A program made the position numbers and the translations under genes. From the NCBI GenBank assembly GCA_036506155.1, contig DASXSF010000073.1, forward strand, positions 1 to 55,323: a DNA stretch of 55,323 bases, written 5' to 3'. The notes below the pieces were generated by a model. It worked only from the letters and a program-made list of their open reading frames with translations. It searched no databases and was not told the origin of the DNA. Numbering within the stretch: the first letter of the stretch is position 1; each line of letters opens with the position of its first letter. The DNA comes from DASXRA01 sp036506155 (GTDB taxonomy: Bacteria > Actinomycetota > Actinomycetes > Mycobacteriales > Jatrophihabitantaceae). This document shows positions 23,990-32,218 of the stretch, piece by piece.

Positions 23990-25351
23990 GTGGATCAGCA
24001 CGAACGCAAACGGCAGGCCGCGCGCGGCCGGCAGGTGCGAAGCGAGCTCGCAGAACGTGGCGTGGTCGCGCTCGCCACTACGTGGGTCGACAACAGCGGC
24101 GTCACCCGCGTCAAAGCGGTGCCGATACAGCGCGTGGAGTATGCCGCCGCATGGGGCATCGGCGCATCGCCGGTATTCGATGGGTTCCTCCCGGATGACG
24201 CCATCGTGGCCGGTCGATACGCCGGCGGCCCGGTCGGCGACCTGAGACTGCATCCGGATCTCACCCGGGTCACGGTGCTCGCCGAACAGCCCGGCTGGGC
24301 ATGGGCGCCTGCCGTCCGCTACCAGCAGGACGGCGCGGTACATCCGCAAGATCAGCGCAGTGTTGCCCGTGCGGCGGTTGCGGCGCTCGGTGAGGCCGGA
24401 TACGCAGCGCGGATGGCATTCGAGGTCGAATGGACGCTCTCGACCACCGAACCGGACTTCACGCCCGCCGCCTCCGGGCCGGCGTACGGGTACACCCGGC
24501 TGGTCGAGCGGTCGGACTACCTGCGCGACCTGCTGGTCGCCCTGGACGGGCAGGGCATCCCGGTCGATCAGATCCATCCGGAGTACGGCAGTGCCCAGTA
24601 CGAGATCTCCGTCGCCAACGAAGATCCCGTCGGCGCTGCCGACACGTTCGTGCTGGTGCGCGAGACGATCCGCGCTCTGAGCATGCGCTACGGGCTGCGC
24701 GCATCGTTCTCCCCGAAGGTGGTCGCCGACGGTGTCGGTAACGGCGGCCACGTCCATGTGTCCCTGTGGCGCGACGAGGTCAATCTCTTCAGCGCCGGAT
24801 CACAACGATGTGGAATGGGCAAGGAAGCCGAGGCATTCACCGCCGGCGTACTGGCCCACCTGCCCGCGCTGCTCGCGATCGGCGCGCCCTCGCCGGCCAG
24901 CTATCTGCGGCTCGTCCCGAGCCACTGGGCGGGACCGTTCCAGGTCTGGGGGCTGGAGAACCGCGAGGCCGCGCTGCGCCTGATAGCGGGATCGCCCGGC
25001 AACCCCGCTGCCGCCAATCTCGAGCTCAAGGCGTTCGACCAGTCGGCCAATCCGTATCTCGTGGTGGCCGGGCTGCTGCATACCGGGATGGCCGGCATCG
25101 CGGCCGCTGCCGAATTGCCCGACCCGGTGAACATTGATCCCGCCTCGCTCCCGGCCGAGTCTCAGGCCAGGCTGCGGCTGCCGACCTCCCTGCAGGCCGC
25201 CACCGACGCGTTCGAGGCCGACGAGGTGCTCACCAAGGCACTCGGCGAGACCCTGGCCGGCACGATCGTCGACCTCCGCAGAGCAGAGGTCGCGCGGTTC
25301 GCCGACGCCTCACCCGACGAGATTGTCGCCGCCGCTCGATGGAGGTACTAG
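23990..25351 (+). CDS. glutamine synthetase family ligase, type I-like, 453 aa
   Basis: ATP-dependent carboxylate-amine ligase of the GlnA fold. Landmarks: MAFEVEWTLSTTE, HPEYGSAQYEISVANEDP, the active-site region NGGHVHVSLW, SYLRLVPSHWAGP and NLELKAFDQSANPYLVVAG. The ammonium-site and adenylylation signatures of true GlnA differ here, and a FluG-like amidohydrolase is adjacent, so a gamma-glutamyl-amine or related ligase is more likely than ammonia assimilation. The GTG at 23990 is preceded by AGGAG at good spacing. The gene ends five bases from the converging amidase gene. Confidence 0.88.
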   Translation: MDQHERKRQAARGRQVRSELAERGVVALATTWVDNSGVTRVKAVPIQRVEYAAAWGIGASPVFDGFLPDDAIVAGRYAGGPVGDLRLHPDLTRVTVLAEQPGWAWAPAVRYQQDGAVHPQDQRSVARAAVAALGEAGYAARMAFEVEWTLSTTEPDFTPAASGPAYGYTRLVERSDYLRDLLVALDGQGIPVDQIHPEYGSAQYEISVANEDPVGAADTFVLVRETIRALSMRYGLRASFSPKVVADGVGNGGHVHVSLWRDEVNLFSAGSQRCGMGKEAEAFTAGVLAHLPALLAIGAPSPASYLRLVPSHWAGPFQVWGLENREAALRLIAGSPGNPAAANLELKAFDQSANPYLVVAGLLHTGMAGIAAAAELPDPVNIDPASLPAESQARLRLPTSLQAATDAFEADEVLTKALGETLAGTIVDLRRAEVARFADASPDEIVAAARWRY

Positions 25352-25355
25352 GGCG

Positions 25356-26327
25356 CTACCGCGGCGGCGGGATGCAGTGCTCGACGGAGGCGACCAACGC
25401 GTTGGCGTAGCGCTGTTCGTCGGCGGTGTCCAGTCCTGACATCCCGGCGCTGTTCCCACCGGACTCGTTGTAGATCCATGGGACGTGCGACAGCAGCTGG
25501 ACCTGCCAGATGTTGCCGGCCGGCAACCCGCGCGTGCCGAGGTCATAGCCGACGTTGCTCTGAAGGGCGACCGAGAGGCCTTCGACACGGGCTCGCTCGT
25601 CACGGAAGATCTGGCCGTACTTGGCGCTCAGTGCCGCCAATTTGGCGTCGGTGAAGTAGATGCGCTTGCCCGTCGTGCTGACCCGGTACGTGCGGACGGA
25701 CTGGTAGTACACGATGTTGTTGCCCGCGTCGAAGCCGATGCCGCCGTTCGACCCGGCCTGGTCGTGGATGCTCAACGCCAGCGCCGCATGGGCCTGGTTG
25801 GCGATGGCCGCGCGCTGGCCCAGCGACACCCGGTCCATGACGCTGGACTTGGTCATGACGACCCGATAGCCGGCGCCTCGCAGTCTCTGCTTCACCAGTT
25901 CGGCCACCGCGAACACGTCTCGCATCTCGGGCTCGTTCTCGAAGGTGGAGACGTCGAGTCCGGTGGCAGGATCGATTGCCGAGATGGACGGACTGTGCCC
26001 CGGATCAAGGACAATGACCGGCGCCCCGTCCGGTGGCCGGACGACAGGCCTCGTGGTCGACGGGTGCGAACTCGACGGGCTCGGCCTCGCCGTTGAGTGG
26101 GTTGGTGCGGGTCGCGGCATTGAAGTGTGCATGCTCGCCGGTAGGGACGTGTGTGTCCGGCTGGACGACACGGTCGGGCTAGGCGTTGGTGCACTGGAAA
26201 GGGCAACCGTCGGTGCGCGCGAAGAACATGCCGCCGCGGCTCCGAGGACGCACAGGGCCCCGGCGACGAGACCCGCGAAGCGCAGCCGACCACAACGACT
26301 CACCGGGCCACCGTAGCGACCCGTCAT
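25356..26327 (-). CDS. secreted N-acetylmuramoyl-L-alanine amidase (Amidase_3), 323 aa
   Basis: Cell-wall hydrolase cutting the muramyl-peptide bond. The N-terminal hydrophobic segment runs into AAAACSS, possibly a lipoprotein site although position -3 is not ideal. Residues about 40-100 are a Ser/Thr/Pro spacer. The catalytic domain has the zinc motifs VLDPGHS, a glutamate in FENEPEM and SIHDQ, plus a late glutamate in IYNESGGNS. The start is ATG 26327 or GTG 26303; the latter gives a tighter signal peptide. Confidence 0.85.
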   Translation of the reverse strand: MTGRYGGPVSRCGRLRFAGLVAGALCVLGAAAACSSRAPTVALSSAPTPSPTVSSSRTHTSLPASMHTSMPRPAPTHSTARPSPSSSHPSTTRPVVRPPDGAPVIVLDPGHSPSISAIDPATGLDVSTFENEPEMRDVFAVAELVKQRLRGAGYRVVMTKSSVMDRVSLGQRAAIANQAHAALALSIHDQAGSNGGIGFDAGNNIVYYQSVRTYRVSTTGKRIYFTDAKLAALSAKYGQIFRDERARVEGLSVALQSNVGYDLGTRGLPAGNIWQVQLLSHVPWIYNESGGNSAGMSGLDTADEQRYANALVASVEHCIPPPR

Positions 26328-26417
26328 CGAGCCGCACGTGAACCACGCCTGGACGTGCCGCCCTGCGGGTCGTCGACGTTCTGCGTCAGGCCCGTCGGGC
26401 GACACGTCCGGCAGGGG

Positions 26418-27185
26418 TCAGGAGTAAAGGCCTGGAGTACCGAAGAAGGTGTTCAGCGCCGAGATGTCGTGGTGGTACTCGGCATTCTGAGTCGGAGTCT
26501 GGTTCGCATCAGGCAGGGAGATCAGCTGCTTGAGCTGGGCGATCTGGGTCGCGAAGGCGCCACCGGCCGCCTTGAGATCGTTCTCGGCCTGGGTCCAGTA
26601 GATGCCCTGGTTTGCCGAAACGGCCTTGGCCCCGGCGATCCAGGCGGCCTGAGCGCCGGCGAAGGCGTTGTTGCCGCTGGTCCCGGCCACGGTGGGGTGC
26701 ACTTGCAGGCGGCAGATGCTCACCGATACGGGCAGGTGCACGGTGTGCGTGGTGTTCGGCGGAGTCGTGGCGACGGAGCTCGAGAATCGGCAGGCGCCAC
26801 TGGTCACCGGGTTGAAGTTCAGCCACTCCACGGTCGCGGAGGCGAAGTGGCCGGGTAGGACGGTCACGGTGCGCACGACGCCGGGTCCGCCCATAGCTCC
26901 ACTCAACGTGCGCTGTGCATGCGCGAGGACGTGGCCGTGGCTGTCCAGGGCATCCAGGCCCGGGTAGCCGTACAGGCTGCACGTGCTGTGGCTGACGTTG
27001 CGGAACAACAGCCAGAAAGCGCCGTGTCCCGCCGCGCCCTGCGAGGGTGCACGGGTTACTGCCAGCGAGCTGTTTCCACAGGCCGGGGCGGCCGCTGCCG
27101 CTTCGCCCGCGGTAGCGAGGATCCCGCCGGCGATCAGCGTGCCGCCCACGGCCAGCGCGGCAAATCGAGTGGGCCATTTGGTCAT
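26418..27185 (-). CDS. secreted DUF4232 domain protein, 255 aa
   Basis: Residues 1-35 form a Sec signal peptide ending in AAAAAPA. Residues 36-160 are a DUF4232 domain: a beta-rich fold with CGNSSLAV, GHGAFWLLFRNVSHSTCSLYGYPGLDALDSHG and a late SICRLQVHP. The C-terminal 90 residues are helical and may form a separate bundle (GIYWTQAENDLKAAGG). The role of DUF4232 is unknown; it is frequent in actinobacterial exported proteins. GGGAGGA precedes the ATG at 27185 at good spacing. Confidence 0.8.
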   Translation of the reverse strand: MTKWPTRFAALAVGGTLIAGGILATAGEAAAAAPACGNSSLAVTRAPSQGAAGHGAFWLLFRNVSHSTCSLYGYPGLDALDSHGHVLAHAQRTLSGAMGGPGVVRTVTVLPGHFASATVEWLNFNPVTSGACRFSSSVATTPPNTTHTVHLPVSVSICRLQVHPTVAGTSGNNAFAGAQAAWIAGAKAVSANQGIYWTQAENDLKAAGGAFATQIAQLKQLISLPDANQTPTQNAEYHHDISALNTFFGTPGLYS

Positions 27186-27387
27186 GTCGTCCTCCCAGGT
27201 CGACAACAACGGAAGCACCACGCAGGAGCCGGCCCGTAGCCGCGTAATACCAAGCTGTGTGTCAGGTGCCCGCAAAGGCAGGCAGAGCCCGCTGGGTTCG
27301 CCCGCTGCGTGGAGTGGAGGACTCAAACGCCGAAGCGTCGTGGCGGCTGGTTTACGCAAGACGGGCGGGTGCTCGATGCTGTGCGCC

Positions 27388-28068
27388 ATGACGGGTCCCG
27401 ACGTGCAGTCTGCGGCGGCACAGAGCTTTCTCCGCGGCCTGCCCCGCAGTCTCGTCGAGCAGTTGCTGACGACGGGCACGTGCTTGGACGTCCCCTCAGG
27501 CACGACGATTTATCGCCCGGGCGACGGTCCCAGAGCGTTTCTCGTGGTGCACGGCCTGCTTCGCGTTTACATGAGTTCACCGGAGGGGCGGCACGTGACG
27601 GTCCGCTATACGCGTGCGGGCGACGTACTCGGCATCCCGGTACTGATCGGCGGTCCTGTGTACGTCGGTGTGTCGACGCTGGCCGACTCGCGGCTGTTCC
27701 GGATCGACGCGCAGCTGCTGATCGCCGCGGCGCGACGAGACGCCACGGTGGCATGGGCGCTCGCGGAGGAGGTGAACCGCCGCCTCTACGAGAATCTCAC
27801 GCAAACCGCGGTGAACGCGTTCGGCACGGTGCGCCAGCGCGTGGCCGTGCATCTGCTCGACCTTGCTGCCGCGCGGCAACGACCGGGCGCCGAGCCGGTG
27901 GCGCGGACGTCTCAGCAGGAACTCGCCGATGCCGTGGGGTCGGTCCGCGAGGTCGTCGCCCGGGTGCTGCGGGACTTCCGCGTCGCCGGGCTGGTGGCCA
28001 CCGGCCCGGACGGCGTCCACATCCTCGATGCGGCGGCCCTGCACGACGAGTGTCGCCGGCAGGGCTGA
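27388..28068 (+). CDS. Crp/Fnr-family transcriptional regulator, 226 aa
   Basis: Cyclic-nucleotide-binding-type sensor domain in residues 10-130 (FLVVHGLLRVYMSSPEGRHVTVRYTRAGD), a long dimer helix, and a Crp winged helix with SQQELADAVGSVREVVARVLRDFRVAGLV. There is no Fnr cysteine cluster. The phosphate-binding arginine pattern of cAMP receptors is not evident, so the ligand is unknown. The ATG at 27388 is chosen; an in-frame ATG at 27376 is possible. It is followed by a lactonase-like gene and an SRPBCC gene on the same strand. Confidence 0.86.
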   Translation: MTGPDVQSAAAQSFLRGLPRSLVEQLLTTGTCLDVPSGTTIYRPGDGPRAFLVVHGLLRVYMSSPEGRHVTVRYTRAGDVLGIPVLIGGPVYVGVSTLADSRLFRIDAQLLIAAARRDATVAWALAEEVNRRLYENLTQTAVNAFGTVRQRVAVHLLDLAAARQRPGAEPVARTSQQELADAVGSVREVVARVLRDFRVAGLVATGPDGVHILDAAALHDECRRQG

Positions 28069-28120
28069 GCCACTACCAAAGTCACAGACGACGGCGCCTG
28101 CGCGGCCGAAGCTGGTCCGC

Positions 28121-28975
28121 ATGTCTATCACCGATCCGGTCCGCGCCGTATCCGTCGTCAGCACGGGAAGCGTCGAGATCCATCCAGAACAGGTCTACGG
28201 CAGCGTCAAGCCGCTCTATTGGTGGTTGTTTACGTCGCGACAATGGCTTCCGCCGCGGCCGATCAACGTCTACGTCATCGAGCACGCAAAGGGGCTCGTA
28301 CTGTTCGACACGGGCCAGGACCGCGGGTCGGTCACGGACGGTGCGTATTTCCCGACAGGGGTAACCGGCCAGGTCTACAAGCACTTGGCGCGCTTCCATG
28401 TCGGCGCGGACGAGACGCTCGAGGGTCAGCTCGCAACGCTGGGCTACACGGCGGCCGACGTCGGCACGGCGATCGTCTCGCATCTGCATCAAGATCACAT
28501 CGGTGGCTTGGCCGAGCTCAGGCAGGCGGAGCTGATGGTGAGCAGAGCAGAGTGGCGCGAGCTGTCCGGCGCCGCGCCGGAGGCGCGAGGATTCCTCAGG
28601 GCGCACATCACGATCCCCGGCCTGCGCTGGACGCAGTTCGAGTTCGCGCCGGACGCGCGTGTTGCCCCGTTCACCGAATCGCTGGACCTCATGGGCGACG
28701 GCTCACTGTTGCTGCTTCCCACGCCGGGGCACACCGCGGGATCGGCGTCACTGCTCGTCCAGGGACGGACCGGTCCGCCGCTGCTGTTGGTCGGCGACCT
28801 CAGTTACGACGCCGACCTGCTCGCGCGGCGGCAGGTGCCCGGCGTCGGCAGGCGGCGCCAGATGCTGCGCTCGACGGACCAGGTACTCGCGCTCGCCGAG
28901 CGACTGCCCGGTCTGATCATCTTGCCCGCGCACGACCCGGGCGCCGCCCGCCGTCTGGTGGAGGCATCGTCATGA
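28121..28975 (+). CDS. metallo-beta-lactamase-fold hydrolase, AHL-lactonase-like, 284 aa
   Basis: The zinc motif HLHQDH (His121, His123, Asp125, His126), then LLPTPGHTAGSASL, GDLSYD and a late LPAHDPGA complete a dinuclear zinc site. The N-terminal NVYVIEHAKGLVLFDTGQDRGS resembles N-acyl homoserine lactonases (AiiA-like). Quorum-quenching or another lactonase activity is possible but not shown. It starts 52 bases after the Crp gene and overlaps the SRPBCC gene by four bases. Confidence 0.85.
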   Translation: MSITDPVRAVSVVSTGSVEIHPEQVYGSVKPLYWWLFTSRQWLPPRPINVYVIEHAKGLVLFDTGQDRGSVTDGAYFPTGVTGQVYKHLARFHVGADETLEGQLATLGYTAADVGTAIVSHLHQDHIGGLAELRQAELMVSRAEWRELSGAAPEARGFLRAHITIPGLRWTQFEFAPDARVAPFTESLDLMGDGSLLLLPTPGHTAGSASLLVQGRTGPPLLLVGDLSYDADLLARRQVPGVGRRRQMLRSTDQVLALAERLPGLIILPAHDPGAARRLVEASS

Positions 28976-29415
28976 GCCCGGTGACGTTCACCAACACCAT
29001 CACGATCAACCGGGCGCTCGACGAGGTGTTCGCCTATCTCGCAGCCTTCGAGAACCTGCCGCGGTGGAACTATGCGATCGCCGAAACGCACAAGATCACA
29101 GACGGGCCGGTGGGCATCGGCACCCGCTACCGGCAACTCCGGACCGTCCCCAATCGGGGCGAGGAGTACTTCGAGGTCATCGCGTTCGAGCCCGAGCGGC
29201 GGCTGGCAATCCACGGCGACATCGGCTCGCTCTCAGGCGAGATCGCATATCTGCTCGAGGACGCACCTGAGACCACAGTGCTCACGAACACCTGCTTCCT
29301 GCACGCGCGTGGCGCAGCGGGCGTGTTGGCGCCGCTGCTCACCCGGCAGGTGAGATCGGCGGTGGCCGCGAACCTCGATGTGCTCCGGCAGATTCTCGAA
29401 CCTGGCGAAGCATAG
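28972..29415 (+). CDS. SRPBCC-superfamily protein, 147 aa
   Basis: Lipid or ligand-binding START-like fold. The N-terminus VTFTNTITINRALDEVFAYLAAFENLPRWN is the usual polyketide-cyclase/dehydrase-type opening, and the C-terminal helix VRSAVAANLDVLRQILE is typical. The ATG overlaps the lactonase stop (ATGA), so it is coupled. It may bind the substrate or product of the lactonase; this is inference. It ends three bases from the converging LigD-polymerase gene. Confidence 0.86.
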   Translation: MSPVTFTNTITINRALDEVFAYLAAFENLPRWNYAIAETHKITDGPVGIGTRYRQLRTVPNRGEEYFEVIAFEPERRLAIHGDIGSLSGEIAYLLEDAPETTVLTNTCFLHARGAAGVLAPLLTRQVRSAVAANLDVLRQILEPGEA

Positions 29416-29418
29416 GTG

Positions 29419-30378
29419 TCACGGTTGCGCACCGCTTTCCCGGCGGGCGCGGGCACGGCGCTTGCCGGCATGCATCGCCTGGACGCGAGCGATGGGGATC
29501 GCGCGGCCCTCGTCGACGAGAGCGTCGGGCAGCCGCTGCGGCGGGGGCATCATTTCGGCCCACGGGTCGCTGCTCGAGAGCAGCGCGGGCACCGTGTGCA
29601 CCGTGAAGTTGCCGGGCGCGGCACGATCGAGGTCGTCCCAGGCCATCGGGAACGATACCGGCACGCCGTCGCGCAGCCGCGGGCTGTACGCCGCCACCAC
29701 CGTGGCTCCGCCGGCCCGGGTCGAGTCGAGGAATACCTTGCCCTCGCGGTCCTCGCGTACGAATGCCGTGGTGGCGAGCGACGGGTCGAGACGCTCGGCG
29801 CGGGCGGCCAGCGCGCGCGTCGCGGCAGCCACCTCCTCGGTCGTCGCCAGCAGGAGCGGGACGAAGACGTGCACCCCCTTCGCGCCGCTCGTCTTCACGG
29901 CTCCGCTGAGCCCGGCCTCGGCGAGCGCCGCCCGCACCAGGTGCGCCGCCCGCACGGCGAGCCCGAACGCGTCCGCGTCGGGTGGGTCGATGTCCAGGAC
30001 GAGATACGTCGGGTGGTCGTGGTCGTCGACCCGGAACAGCGTCGGGTGGTACTCGACCGCGCGCTGGTTGGCGAACCACAGCAGCGTCCGCCGGTCGTTG
30101 CACAGGGCGTATCGCACCGTGCGCTTGGACGCCTCGGCCCACACCGGCACGGTCGCTACCCACGGCGGCGTGTAGCGCGGCACGTTCTTCTGCATGAACG
30201 GAGCCTGACCGCGCAACACCCGAACGACCGACAGCGGCCGGTCGCGCAGTTCACGGATGATCCGCTCACTCACGGCATCGAGGTAGCCGACGAGGTCGCC
30301 TTTGCTGGCCCCCGCGCCCTCGAACAAGGGCTGATCGAGATTCGTCAGCTGCACTTCTTCGGGCACATCGGCGCTCAT
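29419..30378 (-). CDS. stand-alone LigD-type primase-polymerase, 319 aa
   Basis: Archaeo-eukaryotic primase-type polymerase domain alone, like actinobacterial PolD/Prim-Pol proteins. Catalytic aspartates Asp129 and Asp131 lie in LVLDIDPPD. Other landmarks: LTNLDQPLF, NVPRYTPPWV, SGAKGVHVFVPL and SPRLRDGVPVSFPMAWDDL. There is no ligase or phosphoesterase domain. Such enzymes fill gaps in double-strand break and base repair. The ATG at 30378 is used, and a GTG at 30393 is possible. It lies just downstream of a GreA-like gene on the same strand. Confidence 0.88.
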   Translation of the reverse strand: MSADVPEEVQLTNLDQPLFEGAGASKGDLVGYLDAVSERIIRELRDRPLSVVRVLRGQAPFMQKNVPRYTPPWVATVPVWAEASKRTVRYALCNDRRTLLWFANQRAVEYHPTLFRVDDHDHPTYLVLDIDPPDADAFGLAVRAAHLVRAALAEAGLSGAVKTSGAKGVHVFVPLLLATTEEVAAATRALAARAERLDPSLATTAFVREDREGKVFLDSTRAGGATVVAAYSPRLRDGVPVSFPMAWDDLDRAAPGNFTVHTVPALLSSSDPWAEMMPPPQRLPDALVDEGRAIPIARVQAMHAGKRRARARRESGAQP

Positions 30379-30405
30379 CGCCTTATCGTGCACCCCGCAG
30401 TGCGA

Positions 30406-30861
30406 TTACTCGACGGATACGACTGTGGCGCGAAGGGTGCGGTTCGGTCCGGCCGTGTAGAAGATCGTCGACCCGGGGCGCGCCCCAGCGAGAGCTCGCC
30501 CGAGCGGGCTCTCCGGCGTGATCACGTCGAAACGATCGGTGGCCTCGTCAACCGAACCGAGCAGGAACGCCTCGGGGCCGTCCCCGAAATCGACGGTCAC
30601 GACGTCACCCACCGTGACGCCGCCGTCCGCCCGCCGGGCGCTCAGCGATCCGAGTGCGGCCAGGTCCGCTTCGACGGTGGCGATGCGCTCGTCGAGCATG
30701 GCGAGCCGTATGTGGCCGTCCACGTTGGTTGCTCTATCGGCCATGTCGCCGGCGCCGCTCGGGATGGTTTCGGCCAGGGCCTGATCCCGTTCGGCACGCA
30801 GCGCATCGAGTCGCGCCGTCAAGATCTCCCGCCGGGAGGCAGTGCTGAGAGTCGCAGTCAT
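30406..30861 (-). CDS. GreA/GreB-family transcription elongation factor-like protein, 151 aa
   Basis: Binds RNA polymerase through its secondary channel. Residues 1-75 form an antiparallel coiled coil and residues 80-151 the GreA C-terminal FKBP-like domain (VGDVVTVDFGDGPEAFLLG, then ITPESPLGRALAGARPG). The tip that aligns with GreA GDLxEN reads GDMADRA: the first acidic residue is kept and the glutamate is an aspartate. RNA-cleavage stimulation may therefore be altered. GGAGGGG precedes the ATG at 30861. Confidence 0.85.
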   Translation of the reverse strand: MTATLSTASRREILTARLDALRAERDQALAETIPSGAGDMADRATNVDGHIRLAMLDERIATVEADLAALGSLSARRADGGVTVGDVVTVDFGDGPEAFLLGSVDEATDRFDVITPESPLGRALAGARPGSTIFYTAGPNRTLRATVVSVE

Positions 30862-31000
30862 CGTGGTCCCCTCCGGAGCCCTACAGATACCGTCGAGCCC
30901 CTCAACGGAACTCTGACCCGCCGTATGCCCACCCGGCACGTGGTTCTCATCGCTCTCTTATCGCGGGCGGCGGCGACCGGGCGTCCTACGATGCACAACC

Positions 31001-31831
31001 ATGCTGCGTACCGTCCTTGCGACACGGTACGTGACGCCATTGCGTGAGGGCGGTTCCCTGCCCGGGCTCATGGAGGCCGATGACCTGGGGACCTACGTAG
31101 TCAAGTTCCGTGGCGCGGGACAGGGTCGCAAGGCGCTCATCGCCGAAGTCATCTGCGCACGGCTGGCCCGGGAACTGGGCCTGCCGGTACCGGAGCTCGT
31201 CGCCGTCGAGGTAGGCAGCGCGCTCGCACCCGGCGAACCCGACGAGGAGGTACAGGCGCTGCTGCGGGCCAGCGCCGGGCTGAACCTCGGTGTCGACTTC
31301 CTGCCCGGCGCGCTCGACTTCGACGCAAGTGCGTTCGGTGTCGACCGGGCGTTCGCCGGTCATGTGCTGTGGTTCGACGCGTTGATCAACAACGTCGACC
31401 GCTCATGGCGTAACCCCAACCTGCTGTTCTGGCACGGACGTCCGTATCTGATCGACCACGGCTCCGCACTCACGTTTCACCACACCTGGGCGTCCCCGGC
31501 CGCCTCGGCGAAGCGGCCCTACGACGCGGCCGACCACGTCCTGATCGGCACGGCGCCCGACGTGCGGGCCGCAGACGCCGCACTGGCGCCGCGGCTGACC
31601 GACGATCTTGTTGCGGCCGGCTGCGCGGACGTGCCCGACGAGTGGCTGGCCGGCGAGCCGGGATTCGCCGGACCGGACGATGTGCGCCGCGGCTACCGTG
31701 ACTGGTTCCGCGCCCGGCTCGCGGCGCGCCGGACATGGGTGCCGGCGCTGCGGGACAGTGTCGCCGCCGGCCCCGCGCCGCGAACGCCCCGCAGGCGGCG
31801 GTGGCAGCCGTGGTTGGGTGATGCCCCGTGA
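31001..31831 (+). CDS. HipA-like kinase-fold protein, 276 aa
   Basis: A short HipA-family protein with only the kinase core and no HipA_N domain. Lys35 in TYVVKFRGAGQG is the likely ATP lysine. The catalytic loop is NNVDRSWRNPNLL with Asp133 and Asn138, and the metal aspartate Asp152 is in YLIDHGSAL. All kinase residues look intact. The last 35 residues are basic. The protein is coupled by a four-base overlap to a DUF3037 gene, and there is no HipB-like helix-turn-helix antitoxin. TACGAT lies eight bases before the ATG, suggesting a leaderless start. Confidence 0.85.
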   Translation: MLRTVLATRYVTPLREGGSLPGLMEADDLGTYVVKFRGAGQGRKALIAEVICARLARELGLPVPELVAVEVGSALAPGEPDEEVQALLRASAGLNLGVDFLPGALDFDASAFGVDRAFAGHVLWFDALINNVDRSWRNPNLLFWHGRPYLIDHGSALTFHHTWASPAASAKRPYDAADHVLIGTAPDVRAADAALAPRLTDDLVAAGCADVPDEWLAGEPGFAGPDDVRRGYRDWFRARLAARRTWVPALRDSVAAGPAPRTPRRRRWQPWLGDAP

Positions 31832-32208
31832 CCACGCTGCACCCGTTCGAATACGTCGTGCTGCGTGTCGTGCCGCGCGTGGACCGCGGCGAGTCGATCA
31901 ACGCCGGGGTCGTCCTGTACTGCCAGGCGCTGGACTATCTCGGCTGCCGCGTCCATCTCGACCGGGACCGGCTCGCCGCGCTCGACCCGGGCGCGGACGC
32001 GCTCGCCATCAACCGTGCGTTGGCCGCGGTCTCGGATTTCTGCGGCGGCGCCGGCCCGGCTGCCGGCGAGCAGCTCGGACGGCGCTTCCAGTGGTTGGCC
32101 GCTCCGCGCAGCACTGTCGTGCAGCCGAGCGCTGTGCACACCGGCCTGACTGCCGATCCGGACGCGGAACTCGATCGATTGCTCGGCACGCTCGTCCTGC
32201 CGGGCTGA
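31828..32208 (+). CDS. DUF3037 protein, 126 aa
   Basis: Residues 5-110 match the DUF3037 pattern: FEYVVLRVVPRVDRGESINAGVVLY, CRVHLDRDRLAALDP and GGAGPAAGEQLGRRFQWLAAPRST. Function unknown. The family regularly occurs directly downstream of a short HipA-like kinase, as here, and the four-base overlap (GTGA) implies co-translation at fixed ratio. It may be a substrate, inhibitor or partner of the kinase. It ends ten bases from the converging hydrolase gene. Confidence 0.85.
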   Translation: MTTLHPFEYVVLRVVPRVDRGESINAGVVLYCQALDYLGCRVHLDRDRLAALDPGADALAINRALAAVSDFCGGAGPAAGEQLGRRFQWLAAPRSTVVQPSAVHTGLTADPDAELDRLLGTLVLPG

Positions 32209-32218
32209 ACCCGGTCGG

